From Alistipes sp. (GTDB lineage: Bacteria > Bacteroidota > Bacteroidia > Bacteroidales > Rikenellaceae): a DNA stretch of 10,727 nucleotides. Below the pieces are notes generated by a model that worked only from the letters and a program-made list of their open reading frames with translations, made no database searches and was not told the DNA's origin. This document shows, piece after piece, positions 1-7,279 of this stretch (positions are counted from its first letter, which is position 1; each line of letters starts with the position of its first letter). The translations under genes and the position numbers were made by a program. The stretch lies in NCBI GenBank assembly GCA_019422485.1, contig JAHZDG010000035.1:8882-19608 (forward strand), in the 5' to 3' direction.

Positions 1-1003
1 CCGCAATTTGCTGACTGTTGCGGTATACTTTGATAGAGCGCAAAGAACCGATGCGATTGACCCCTCCGGCAGCATAGATGGCATTAAATACCGTGGATAA
101 AGAGGGTAGGGTATAAGTCCCGGGAACCATTACTTCTCCGGCGAGATTGACCGTAATGCTGCGAATCTGCCCTAAACTGACATTGACTTGTGCGCCTTCC
201 ATGATTTGGGCCATTCGGCTGGCAATACGTTGGTTGGCTTCTTGCATAGTTAATCCCACCACACTGATCGGGCCGACACCTTGAACGGTGATCGTTCCAT
301 CGGGGGTGATTTTCTGTTTAACCTGCATTTCAGAAGCACCCCATACTTCGACGATGAGTTCGTCATCAGGACCCAAGACATAATTTGGAGGGGTAGGCAT
401 ATTGTAGTTCGGGGCAAAAGTCAGGTTTTTACTGGAAAAAACTTCCCGTCCGAATACCACCGGTAAGGCCCGTTTGATATATTGACCATCTTTGATGACA
501 ATTTCATATTCGATGGGCACTGGCTTTTCATATGGAATTTCCTGGGCGTTCAGAAAATTGCTGGTCCCTTGTGTTTGTGCTCCCGAGTTGAGTGCTCCCG
601 ATACGCTATTGCTGGTCACACTACTCCGTATATCTTGAATTTGTCCTTCCTGGTCGATTTTATTGGAAATTAATTTTTCCAGTTGAGAGGGGTTGATGCG
701 GTCTAACTCCTCTTGTGTCATATTCCAACGTTTGTTGGAATCGACACTCATCATATTGTTCAACAGCATGCTGTTGCTGAGTGCTTGTGAGGGAAGGCTC
801 CCTTGTTGTGAGGAAAGGCTTTGTTGAAGTTGTTGGAGTTGCGTGCTATTGGTAAGAGATTGAATGTCTGACATAGACAATCCCATAGCTTGCGCTTTTT
901 GCAATAAGGAAGGGTCGATTGTTTGTGCGGTAGTCGTGTTCAGAAGACCACAGATTCCCAGCAGAAAGAGGGTCGCTGGAACCGTCCGTTTCCAAAAAAT
1001 CAT
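1..1003 (-). CDS. Polysaccharide export outer-membrane protein (OPX/Wza-like, SLBB), partial
   Basis: Reading leftward from an ATG at 1003 there is one open frame of 334 codons that runs off the left edge, so the C-terminus is missing. Residues 1-26 look like a Sec signal peptide (basic start, LFLLGICGL core, cleavage after TAQ); I see no proper lipobox. Residues 30-160 are Gln/Ser/Asn-rich. A segment FGREVFSSKNLTFAP (about 184-198) leads into the Poly_export domain, which opens with NYVLGPDDELIVEVWG (about 207-222) and the DGTITVQGVGPI strand. An SLBB repeat begins near 287 (LAGEVMVPGTYTLP, then AAGGV). Known family members form the outer-membrane/periplasmic channel for capsule or exopolysaccharide; Bacteroidetes versions are often long and multi-SLBB. 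The start lies 2 bases after the stop of the upstream transferase gene, so the two are probably co-transcribed and translationally coupled. The specific polysaccharide cannot be told from this window. Confidence 0.93.
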   Translation of the reverse strand, partial: MIFWKRTVPATLFLLGICGLLNTTTAQTIDPSLLQKAQAMGLSMSDIQSLTNSTQLQQLQQSLSSQQGSLPSQALSNSMLLNNMMSVDSNKRWNMTQEELDRINPSQLEKLISNKIDQEGQIQDIRSSVTSNSVSGALNSGAQTQGTSNFLNAQEIPYEKPVPIEYEIVIKDGQYIKRALPVVFGREVFSSKNLTFAPNYNMPTPPNYVLGPDDELIVEVWGASEMQVKQKITPDGTITVQGVGPISVVGLTMQEANQRIASRMAQIMEGAQVNVSLGQIRSITVNLAGEVMVPGTYTLPSLSTVFNAIYAAGGVNRIGSLRSIKVYRNSQQIA

Positions 1004-1005
1004 AT

Positions 1006-2109
1006 CTATTTTTGATTAAATTTTTGACGTCGTTTGGCTAAACAATTGATGGTGAAAATCAGGGCAATGCCTAAGAAAAGATCTAATCCGAACAACAGAT
1101 TGATGTTGATATTTTTCAATCCGAGATTCAGTAAAATAAAACAAGCTTGAATCAGGATGATGATCATGGTACTTTGTATATGAGTCAATCCCAATCCGAG
1201 CATTTTATGGTGAATGTGGCGTCTATCAGGATAGAAAGGTGACAGGCCTAAAGACATGCGGACGAAAAATACGCGCAAAGTGTCAAAGGCTGGGATAAAA
1301 ACAATGCCGAGAAAAACGGCAGGAGCAGCTTGGATCTGGTAATATCCAGCATCGACATTGAGGGCGAAAAATTTCAAGCCGAGAAATGAAATTAAGTAGC
1401 CGAGCATCAAGGAACCCGTATCACCCATGAAGATTTTCAGCCGGTTCCCCATGACATTGAAGAAGAAGAAAACGGCGACGACTCCGGCCATGGCCATGGC
1501 CATCATGGCATAGATATAGATGCTGTGTGCCCAGAACCAAATACCGAACGTAAACAAAGCTAACATAGATAGTCCGGAACATAAGCCGTCGATTCCGTCA
1601 ATCAGGTTGTAAGCATTGGTTAACAGTAGAATGACCAACACCGATAAAACGGCTCCTATGGCTGGATGCACATGATGCACCCCAAAGAGTCCGCACAGAT
1701 CGGTGATTCCCACTCCGGAGCAAATCAATAACACGGCAGCGATGAATTGAGCCATCAGTTTATTGCGGTAGGAGAGCCCGGAAAGGTCGTCGGCCAAACC
1801 GATGCAGAATAAGACCGTTGCTCCTGCCAGTAAAAACATTAGTTCTTGAAAGGCTTTCAGCTCAAACAGCGGCGAGATATCCATGCCGTAGTAGTAACGC
1901 AGTCCGACGGTCAGCGCAAAAGAGAACATGAATGCCGGTAAAAAACTGACTCCGCCGAGGCGAGGAATGGATCCGGTGTGAGATTTTCGTTCGGAGAGAT
2001 CGTCGAAGAGCTTTTTCTTTTTTGAAATCAGCACAATACGTGGAATAGTCAGCCAGCCGACGCAGGCCGACAACACGAATGCGGCGATCACAAATAAGCT
2101 CAAGGTCAT
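1006..2109 (-). CDS. wecA: Undecaprenyl-phosphate sugar-1-phosphate transferase (WecA/TagO/MraY-like)
   Basis: This 367-residue polytopic membrane protein belongs to the family that moves a sugar-1-phosphate, usually GlcNAc-1-P, from a UDP-sugar onto undecaprenyl phosphate, the first committed step of many surface glycans. The hallmarks are visible in order: the Asp pair in GLADDLSGL (residues 107-108), NAYNLIDGIDGL (165-176), FMGDTGS (227-233) and the cytosolic HIHH motif (298-301) of WecA-type enzymes. About ten hydrophobic segments separate them, starting with an N-terminal helix at 1-23. Length fits the family. The start at 2109 is 21 bases from a TATCTTTG -7 box, giving a very short leader, and there is no obvious Shine-Dalgarno sequence. 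It is the first gene of a leftward operon with the polysaccharide exporter. The exact sugar substrate is inferred from family and could differ, so wecA is used as a family label. Confidence 0.9.
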   Translation of the reverse strand: MTLSLFVIAAFVLSACVGWLTIPRIVLISKKKKLFDDLSERKSHTGSIPRLGGVSFLPAFMFSFALTVGLRYYYGMDISPLFELKAFQELMFLLAGATVLFCIGLADDLSGLSYRNKLMAQFIAAVLLICSGVGITDLCGLFGVHHVHPAIGAVLSVLVILLLTNAYNLIDGIDGLCSGLSMLALFTFGIWFWAHSIYIYAMMAMAMAGVVAVFFFFNVMGNRLKIFMGDTGSLMLGYLISFLGLKFFALNVDAGYYQIQAAPAVFLGIVFIPAFDTLRVFFVRMSLGLSPFYPDRRHIHHKMLGLGLTHIQSTMIIILIQACFILLNLGLKNININLLFGLDLFLGIALIFTINCLAKRRQKFNQK

Positions 2110-2129
2110 GATATAATGATAATTTTACA

Positions 2130-2159
2130 CAAAGATAACGAAAAAAAGGATTATCCAAG
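2130..2159 (-). promoter_or_regulatory. Bacteroides-type promoter for the wecA-exporter operon
   Basis: On the minus strand the sequence TATCTTTG (2137 down to 2130) matches the Bacteroides primary-sigma -7 consensus TAnnTTTG. An imperfect -33 box, CTTG, lies 18 bases upstream (2159-2156), with a T-tract in the spacer. The implied transcription start near 2122 would leave a leader of only about a dozen bases before the ATG at 2109. Assignment is by consensus only. Confidence 0.6.
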
Positions 2160-2307
2160 TATTTACAATGCGGATTTGCCCGATAAGCCGGTCCGATCTG
2201 GCGGCCATTTTTCCCTTTGGGAAACGTGTTTGTCAGGTCTGCCTGTGGGGAAGGACGAAAACGGGAGGTCGGGAGGCGGGGCAAATGACATATTCCGGAA
2301 GAATTTT
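2138..2307. other. Non-coding divergent intergenic block with small inverted repeats
   Basis: Between the two outward-facing -7 boxes lie about 170 bases with no convincing gene. The middle (about 2180-2280) is markedly more G+C-rich than the promoter-proximal flanks. It holds a compact perfect hairpin, TTTCCC-TTT-GGGAAA at 2210-2224, and an 8-base inverted pair ATTTGCCC (2174-2181) / GGGCAAAT (2279-2286) that encloses most of the block. A 73-codon frame crosses it but shows no family resemblance. It may be a dispersed intergenic repeat, an operator region or simple debris; I cannot tell which. Confidence 0.35.
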
Positions 2308-2315
2308 TATCTTTG
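2308..2315 (+). promoter_or_regulatory. Bacteroides-type -7 box for the DUF4924 gene
   Basis: TATCTTTG at 2308-2315 matches the TAnnTTTG -7 consensus and sits 26 bases before the ATG at 2342, which would give a leader of about 20 bases. No good TTTG -33 box is visible at the usual distance; the sequence there is around AAATGACA. The position just before a gene start, and the same box facing the other way for wecA, support it. Confidence 0.5.
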
Positions 2316-2341
2316 TCTTGTCTCTATGAAAAGTTAGTTCC

Positions 2342-2896
2342 ATGTATACCGCGCAAAGTCTACGAAAAGAAAACATTGCTGAATATATTTTGTATTTGTG
2401 GCAGCTGGAAGATCTCCTGAGGGCCATGCAGTTCAGTCCCGAAGCGATCTATGCCAAGTTGGTGCAGCCTCGGGGCCTGGATCCCGAACAGACGCAGGAG
2501 GTGTTCCTGTGGTACATGGAACTGGTGAATCTGTTGCGCGAGGAGGGCAAAGAATCGACCGGCCATCTCGACCATACACTACATCTGATTCAGGATCTGA
2601 ATGACCTGCATCTGAGACTGTTGGAATTGCCCATCGGGGATAAGTACCGCCAGCTGTATGCCGCCGTTGCTCCGGAAATCCCGTTGTTGAAAAGCAAGTT
2701 GAAAAATCCGGATATCAGCGATGTGGAACTGTTTTTTCGGGCCCTCTATTCGGTGGTTTTGCTCCGGATCAAAGGGGAGAAAAACAGCGATGGCTATATC
2801 GACGATGTGTTGGGGCTCATTTCCCCGGTGGTCGCCGAACTGGCCACGATCTATCGGCAAATCGAACGGGGCGAAATCGACCTGTTCAAGAAATAA
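2342..2896 (+). CDS. DUF4924 family protein
   Basis: A 184-residue, probably cytosolic protein of unknown function that I recognise as DUF4924, a family found essentially in Bacteroidetes. The characteristic N-terminus is present (MYTAQSLRKENIAEYILYLWQLEDLLRAM), followed by mostly amphipathic helices: EVFLWYMELVNLLREEGK near 59-76 and HLIQDLNDLHLRLLELP near 81-97. The C-terminal half contains DVELFFRALYSVVLLRIKGEK and ends in a helix with EIDLFKK. There is no signal peptide, no membrane segment and no obvious catalytic motif; the predicted fold is all-helical. It is followed 15 bases later by the WbqC-like gene on the same strand, so the two are probably co-transcribed. No biochemical role should be assigned. 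Confidence 0.87.
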   Translation: MYTAQSLRKENIAEYILYLWQLEDLLRAMQFSPEAIYAKLVQPRGLDPEQTQEVFLWYMELVNLLREEGKESTGHLDHTLHLIQDLNDLHLRLLELPIGDKYRQLYAAVAPEIPLLKSKLKNPDISDVELFFRALYSVVLLRIKGEKNSDGYIDDVLGLISPVVAELATIYRQIERGEIDLFKK

Positions 2897-2911
2897 TCCA
2901 ACGCAGACAAG

Positions 2912-3553
2912 ATGCAGTTAGCTCCCGAAACGTTGCTTGCGACGGCTTATTTAGGTAATCAGCATTATTATGCCCGATTGCTGGCCGGAGAGTGCCGTAT
3001 TGATGTGTACGAGCATTATGTGAAGCAGAGTTATCGCAATCGGTGCGATATCCTCTCCGGAGGAGGGGTGATGAGTCTGGTGGTGCCGGTGCATAACCGC
3101 GGAAGTGTCAAAACGCCGGTGCGGGACATCCGGATCGATAACTCCAAACGCTGGCAGCATCGCCATTGGCAGGCGTTGGTGTCGGCCTATCGCAGTTCGC
3201 CCTATTTTTTCCATTATGAGGGCCGTTTCGCTCCTTTCTATGAACGTTCCTATACTTTTCTGATCGACTGGAATCTCGATCTGCAGGCGGTGGTACTCGA
3301 TCTGTTGGGGTATCCGGATCCGGTGCCGTTGACCGATCGGTATGCCGAACCGGTCGATCCGGCCTGCGATTGGAGGCTCGGCATCTCCCCTAAATCGAGG
3401 CTTTCGCGTCCTGATCCGGCGTTTACGCCTCCGGTGTATTATCAGGTCTTTAGTGAACGGTTTGAATTTGTGCCCAATTTGTCGGTGATCGATCTGCTGT
3501 TCTGTGAAGGCCCGGCCAGTGGCGATCTGTTGCGTCGGGCCTGGAAACCTTGA
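2912..3553 (+). CDS. WbqC-like family protein
   Basis: A 213-residue soluble protein resembling the WbqC-like family. Recognisable signatures are TAYLGNQHYYARLL at 11-24, the EHYVKQSYRNRCDI segment at 34-47 and SLVVPV at 55-60. These are followed by the conserved WQHRHWQALVSAYRSSPYF block (81-99) and FAPFYER (106-112), which are strongly conserved in Bacteroidetes members. The family is named after a gene in an O-antigen cluster, and Bacteroidetes members are often encoded near the signal peptidase gene. The enzymatic activity is not established to my knowledge, so a glycan-related role is only a suggestion. There is no signal peptide. It starts 15 bases after the DUF4924 stop, which supports one transcript. 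Confidence 0.8.
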   Translation: MQLAPETLLATAYLGNQHYYARLLAGECRIDVYEHYVKQSYRNRCDILSGGGVMSLVVPVHNRGSVKTPVRDIRIDNSKRWQHRHWQALVSAYRSSPYFFHYEGRFAPFYERSYTFLIDWNLDLQAVVLDLLGYPDPVPLTDRYAEPVDPACDWRLGISPKSRLSRPDPAFTPPVYYQVFSERFEFVPNLSVIDLLFCEGPASGDLLRRAWKP

Positions 3554-3590
3554 CGGTGCTTCTCCGGAGCGGACTGCGGTCGGAAAGTGA

Positions 3591-3610
3591 CAGCAATTTT
3601 TTCGTTGCTG
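3591..3610 (+). terminator. Possible weak terminator-like hairpin after the WbqC-like gene
   Basis: CAGCAA at 3591-3596 pairs with TTGCTG at 3605-3610 around a loop containing six T residues, 38 bases after the stop of the WbqC-like gene and just before the next promoter. A 6-bp stem with the T-run in the loop rather than after it is not a normal intrinsic terminator, so this is only a weak candidate. Confidence 0.2.
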
Positions 3611-3634
3611 GATGGTCGGGAGAAGGTGAATAAA

Positions 3635-3665
3635 TTTGTGGGACCGGGTGAAATTCGTATCTTTG
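3635..3665 (+). promoter_or_regulatory. Consensus Bacteroides promoter (TTTG-N19-TATCTTTG)
   Basis: TTTG at 3635-3638, a 19-base spacer and TATCTTTG at 3658-3665 match both halves of the Bacteroides primary-sigma consensus. The implied start near 3672 leaves a leader of about 40 bases before the ATG of the small winged-helix gene at 3711. This is the best promoter in the window and defines the head of the operon ending at the 5654-5693 terminator. Confidence 0.75.
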
Positions 3666-3710
3666 GACATTCACCGGCGGGAGAAAAACCGCCCTTAACG
3701 TTTATCAATC

Positions 3711-3881
3711 ATGGAAGAACAAATTTTGAAAGCACTCGCCGAAAAAGGCGCAATGCGTCCCGGCGAAATTGCCGCAGCACTGGGTGTTGAAAAGGCAGAT
3801 GTCGATAAAGTTATCAAGAAACTGGCGAAAGAAGAAAAGATCTTCTCTCCGAAACGTTGCTATTACGATCTTAAAAAATAG
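3711..3881 (+). CDS. Small winged-helix-like DNA-binding protein, 56 aa
   Basis: A 56-residue frame from ATG at 3711 to TAG at 3879-3881. It reads as a stripped-down helix-turn-helix domain: helix 1 EEQILKALAEKG; then RPGEIAAALGVEKADVDKVIKKLAKEEK (about 16-43), which is the helix-turn-recognition-helix pattern; then a short wing IFSPKRCYYDLKK. The SPxRC ending is shared, as I recall it, with small MarR/ArsR-like proteins common in anaerobic bacteria. The chosen ATG is the first after a consensus promoter. The stop lies 4 bases before the ATG of the next gene, indicating tight coupling. Likely a cytosolic DNA-binding protein, but whether it acts as a regulator, and of what, is unknown. No effector-binding domain or metal site is visible. 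Confidence 0.8.
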   Translation: MEEQILKALAEKGAMRPGEIAAALGVEKADVDKVIKKLAKEEKIFSPKRCYYDLKK

Positions 3882-3885
3882 AACG

Positions 3886-4779
3886 ATGCGTAAGGCAGGG
3901 TGGCTCCTCCTTCTGTTGGGAGTAGTAGGGTTGTCGGCATGTCGGGGAACGGCTGCGGGCGACAAGAGCGGTGCGGATCCTGCTGTCCCGTTGATCGTGG
4001 GCAGTTATAACATTTGGTGCGGCGCCGAGGAAAAGGAACCTTTCCCGTGGAGTCAACGTCGCGAAAAGATCAAAGAACTGATCCGTTTTTATGAGTATGA
4101 CTTGTTGGGCATGCAGGAAGTGCGTCCCGAACAGGTGGACTTTTTCCGGACCCTGGACGAGTACGATCTGCTGGGAACCGGCCGGGAAGGCCCCGGCCAG
4201 GGAGAACATATGACGATTCTGTATCGCAAAGACCGCCTTCAGGTGCTGGACAGCGCTACGTTCTGGTTGTCCGAAACTCCCGATACGGTTTCACTGGGTT
4301 GGGATGCGGCCTATAACCGGATCTGTACCTGGGCCAAGTTCCAGGATCGGCAAAGCGGCCAGGTTTTCTACTTCTTCAATACGCATCTTGACCATATGGG
4401 GCCGGTTGCTCAGCTCGAAGGGGCGCGCTTGTTGATCCGTCGGATCGATGAGATCGCCGGATCGGACTCGTTGCCGATTCTCTGTACGGGAGACTTTAAT
4501 TCGCGGCCCGAGAGTGAACCCATTGCCGTGATGACCCAGCGTCTGCATAGCGCAAAGGCCGTCAGCCAGACCCCTCCGTATGGAGTCGGAGCTACCTATC
4601 GGGGACTGAAAGTCGATCCGGCGTTCGATACGTTGAATGTGGGCGAAATCGACTATCTGTTCGTGAATGATCGGGTCGAAGTGCTCAAATTCGGCGTCTT
4701 GTCGGATTCCGACGGCCAGTTCTATCCTTCGGACCACCTGCCCTTGTGGGCGCGGGTCCGTTTGCAAAAGTGCCAGTAA
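3886..4779 (+). CDS. Endonuclease/exonuclease/phosphatase-fold lipoprotein
   Basis: A 297-residue secreted lipoprotein. The N-terminus (MRKAGWLLLLLGVVGLSAC) is a lipoprotein signal with lipobox LSAC and predicted lipidation at Cys19. The mature part has the ordered EEP-superfamily metal-hydrolase motifs: SYNIWCG (40-46), GMQEVR with catalytic Glu78, FFNTHLDH with His167, CTGDFNSRPES with Asp203/Asn205, EIDYLFV with Asp256, and SDHLPLWA with the terminal Asp283-His284 pair. All key residues are present, so it should be an active Mg-dependent phosphodiesterase or phosphatase in the cell envelope; the substrate is unknown. No acidic surface-export signal follows the Cys, so a periplasm-facing position is likelier. 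I chose the ATG at 3886 because it begins the signal peptide and follows the upstream stop by 4 bases; the frame stays open upstream, but only inside the preceding gene. Confidence 0.9.
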   Translation: MRKAGWLLLLLGVVGLSACRGTAAGDKSGADPAVPLIVGSYNIWCGAEEKEPFPWSQRREKIKELIRFYEYDLLGMQEVRPEQVDFFRTLDEYDLLGTGREGPGQGEHMTILYRKDRLQVLDSATFWLSETPDTVSLGWDAAYNRICTWAKFQDRQSGQVFYFFNTHLDHMGPVAQLEGARLLIRRIDEIAGSDSLPILCTGDFNSRPESEPIAVMTQRLHSAKAVSQTPPYGVGATYRGLKVDPAFDTLNVGEIDYLFVNDRVEVLKFGVLSDSDGQFYPSDHLPLWARVRLQKCQ

Positions 4780-4800
4780 TTTTTACCAAATCAACCATAC

Positions 4801-5250
4801 ATGACAAAAGGAATCATCCACACCGAAAAGGGTGATATGAAGGTCGAATTTTACGACCAGGAAGCCCCGGGAACGGTGGCTAATTTCGTTAAATTGGCGA
4901 AGAGCGGATTTTATGACGGGCTTTCGTTTCACCGCGTGATCCCCGATTTCGTGATCCAGGGCGGTTGTCCGCTGGGAACCGGAGCCGGCGGTCCGGGGTA
5001 TACGATCAAATGCGAAACCTCGGGCGGCAAACAATACCACGATCGTGGGGTGTTGTCGATGGCCCATCGGGGAAAAGATACCGGGGGATCGCAGTTCTTC
5101 ATCTGCCACAACCGGGCCAATACCGCTCACCTCGACGGAGTACATACCTGCTTCGGGAAGGTGGTCGAAGGGCTGGATGTGATCGATCAGATCCGTCAGG
5201 GTGACCTGATCACCGGAATCGAAATTTTTGAAGACCAACCAGAAGCCTAA
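4801..5250 (+). CDS. Peptidyl-prolyl cis-trans isomerase, cyclophilin type
   Basis: A 149-residue single-domain cyclophilin catalysing proline cis/trans isomerisation in protein folding. Visible signatures are FHRVIPDFVIQGG at 43-55 with the catalytic Arg45, GTGAGGPGYTIKCE, GVLSMAH (83-89), GGSQFFI (95-101) and HLDGVHTCFGKVVEG (110-124). The residue matching human CypA Trp121 is His110, as in many bacterial cyclophilins, which usually goes with weak cyclosporin binding. There is no signal peptide or membrane segment, so it is likely cytosolic, unlike periplasmic PpiA. It starts 21 bases after the EEP lipoprotein stop and ends 3 bases before the DUF3127 gene, so it is internal to the operon. 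Confidence 0.95.
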   Translation: MTKGIIHTEKGDMKVEFYDQEAPGTVANFVKLAKSGFYDGLSFHRVIPDFVIQGGCPLGTGAGGPGYTIKCETSGGKQYHDRGVLSMAHRGKDTGGSQFFICHNRANTAHLDGVHTCFGKVVEGLDVIDQIRQGDLITGIEIFEDQPEA

Positions 5251-5253
5251 CCC

Positions 5254-5634
5254 ATGGAATTTGAAGGAACTGTCGTAGCCGTACTGCCGGTGGTCAAGGG
5301 GACCAGCGCACGCGGCGAATGGATCAAACAGGAAGTCGTCTTCGAACAGCCGGGCGATTTCGGACGCAAGGTTTGTGTGGGTTTCTGGGGAGATCGTGCA
5401 CAGGAAGCCGGTACGTTGAAACCCGGCGAAAAAGTGTCGATTGCCGCCAATGTGGAATCACGTGAATACAATGGTCGTTGGTATACCGAAGTGCGGGCCT
5501 GGCGGATGAGTCGGGTGGCTGCTCAGCCGGCAGCTGCTGTCCCTCCCGCCGATGACTTCCCTCCGTTGGATAGCCTGTCGCCTGAAGAGGGAACCTCTTC
5601 GAGCGCTTCGGAAGTAGACGATCTGCCGTTCTAG
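5254..5634 (+). CDS. DUF3127 family protein with SSB-like C-terminal tip
   Basis: A 126-residue protein that I recognise as DUF3127, a small Bacteroidetes family. Residues 1-85 form the conserved domain: MEFEGTVVAVLPV, WIKQEVVFEQP, VCVGFWGD, LKPGEKVSIAANVESREYNGRWYTEVRAWRM. The pattern of five or so strands with the G-E-KV-V-N-ESREYNGRWYTE block resembles an OB fold of the SSB kind. Residues 86-120 are a flexible Ala/Pro/Ser linker, and the protein ends in DDLPF, close to the DDxPF tip by which bacterial SSB recruits partner proteins. A nucleic-acid-binding role is inferred, not shown. It is the last gene of its operon, 3 bases after the cyclophilin stop, and is followed by a strong terminator. 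Confidence 0.88.
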   Translation: MEFEGTVVAVLPVVKGTSARGEWIKQEVVFEQPGDFGRKVCVGFWGDRAQEAGTLKPGEKVSIAANVESREYNGRWYTEVRAWRMSRVAAQPAAAVPPADDFPPLDSLSPEEGTSSSASEVDDLPF

Positions 5635-5653
5635 GAGTGTCTTCGCTAAGGAT

Positions 5654-5693
5654 ATAGAAAGAGCCGATCTTAAACAGGATCGGCTCTTTCTAT
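5654..5693. terminator. Bidirectional intrinsic terminator between DUF3127 and gdhA
   Basis: A perfect 16-bp inverted repeat: the left arm ATAGAAAGAGCCGATC (5654-5669) pairs with GATCGGCTCTTTCTAT (5678-5693) around the 8-base loop TTAAACAG. The strong core is flanked by an A-rich side and a T-rich side, so either transcript ends in a U-rich stretch. It sits 19 bases after the DUF3127 stop and 14 bases beyond the gdhA stop, serving both convergent units. Confidence 0.9.
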
Positions 5694-5707
5694 GTATTGA
5701 TCGGTTG

Positions 5708-7045
<1,338 letters not shown>

Positions 7046-7220
7046 TGCTTGATCGCTTTAAAAGGTTACAGTTCGGTGCCGAAAAGATTCGGCCGCTTTC
7101 GAATTTACGGATTTTTCTTCAATTTTCTTCCGGTTTTTTGTGAAATCGCTATTTTTTTCTTTCTGCCGCCGGCCCGCGGGACCCGGAATGAGCCTCTGGA
7201 TGAAATCCCGAAAAAATCAT

Positions 7221-7228
7221 TACCTTTG
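7221..7228 (+). promoter_or_regulatory. Bacteroides-type -7 box for the ricT-gldH-trmB group
   Basis: TACCTTTG at 7221-7228 matches TAnnTTTG. It predicts a start near 7235 and a leader of about 45 bases to the ATG at 7280. A good -33 TTTG is missing; TCTG at 7195-7198 is too far at 22 bases. It lies in the divergent space between gdhA and ricT and points rightward. Confidence 0.55.
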
Positions 7229-7244
7229 TAGAAATTGTGTATTC

Positions 7245-7259
7245 CGGCCTCTGAGGCCG
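7245..7259 (+). promoter_or_regulatory. Small G+C hairpin in the ricT leader
   Basis: CGGCCT at 7245-7250 pairs perfectly with AGGCCG at 7254-7259 around the 3-base loop CTG. It lies about 10 bases inside the predicted transcript and 20 bases before the ATG at 7280. It could protect the 5' end of the mRNA or be accidental; it has no T-run and is not a terminator. Confidence 0.3.
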
Positions 7260-7279
7260 CCCCTATAGATCCATACATT

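Noticed and set aside
2116..2337. 73-codon plus-strand frame across the divergent intergenic region
   Set aside because: It starts inside the wecA promoter, covers hairpins and the next promoter, and its product resembles no protein family I know.
2951..3670. Minus-strand frame of 239 codons opposite the WbqC-like gene
   Set aside because: The plus strand has clear WbqC family blocks and the minus product is His/Arg/Ile-rich without motifs, typical of antisense translation.
3769..3885. Upstream extension of the EEP lipoprotein to an ATG at 3769
   Set aside because: The extension lies inside the small winged-helix gene and would bury the lipoprotein signal peptide 39 residues into the protein.
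7235..7279. TTG start for ricT at 7235
   Set aside because: It coincides with the predicted transcription start and codes through the leader hairpin; the ATG at 7280 is a better start.
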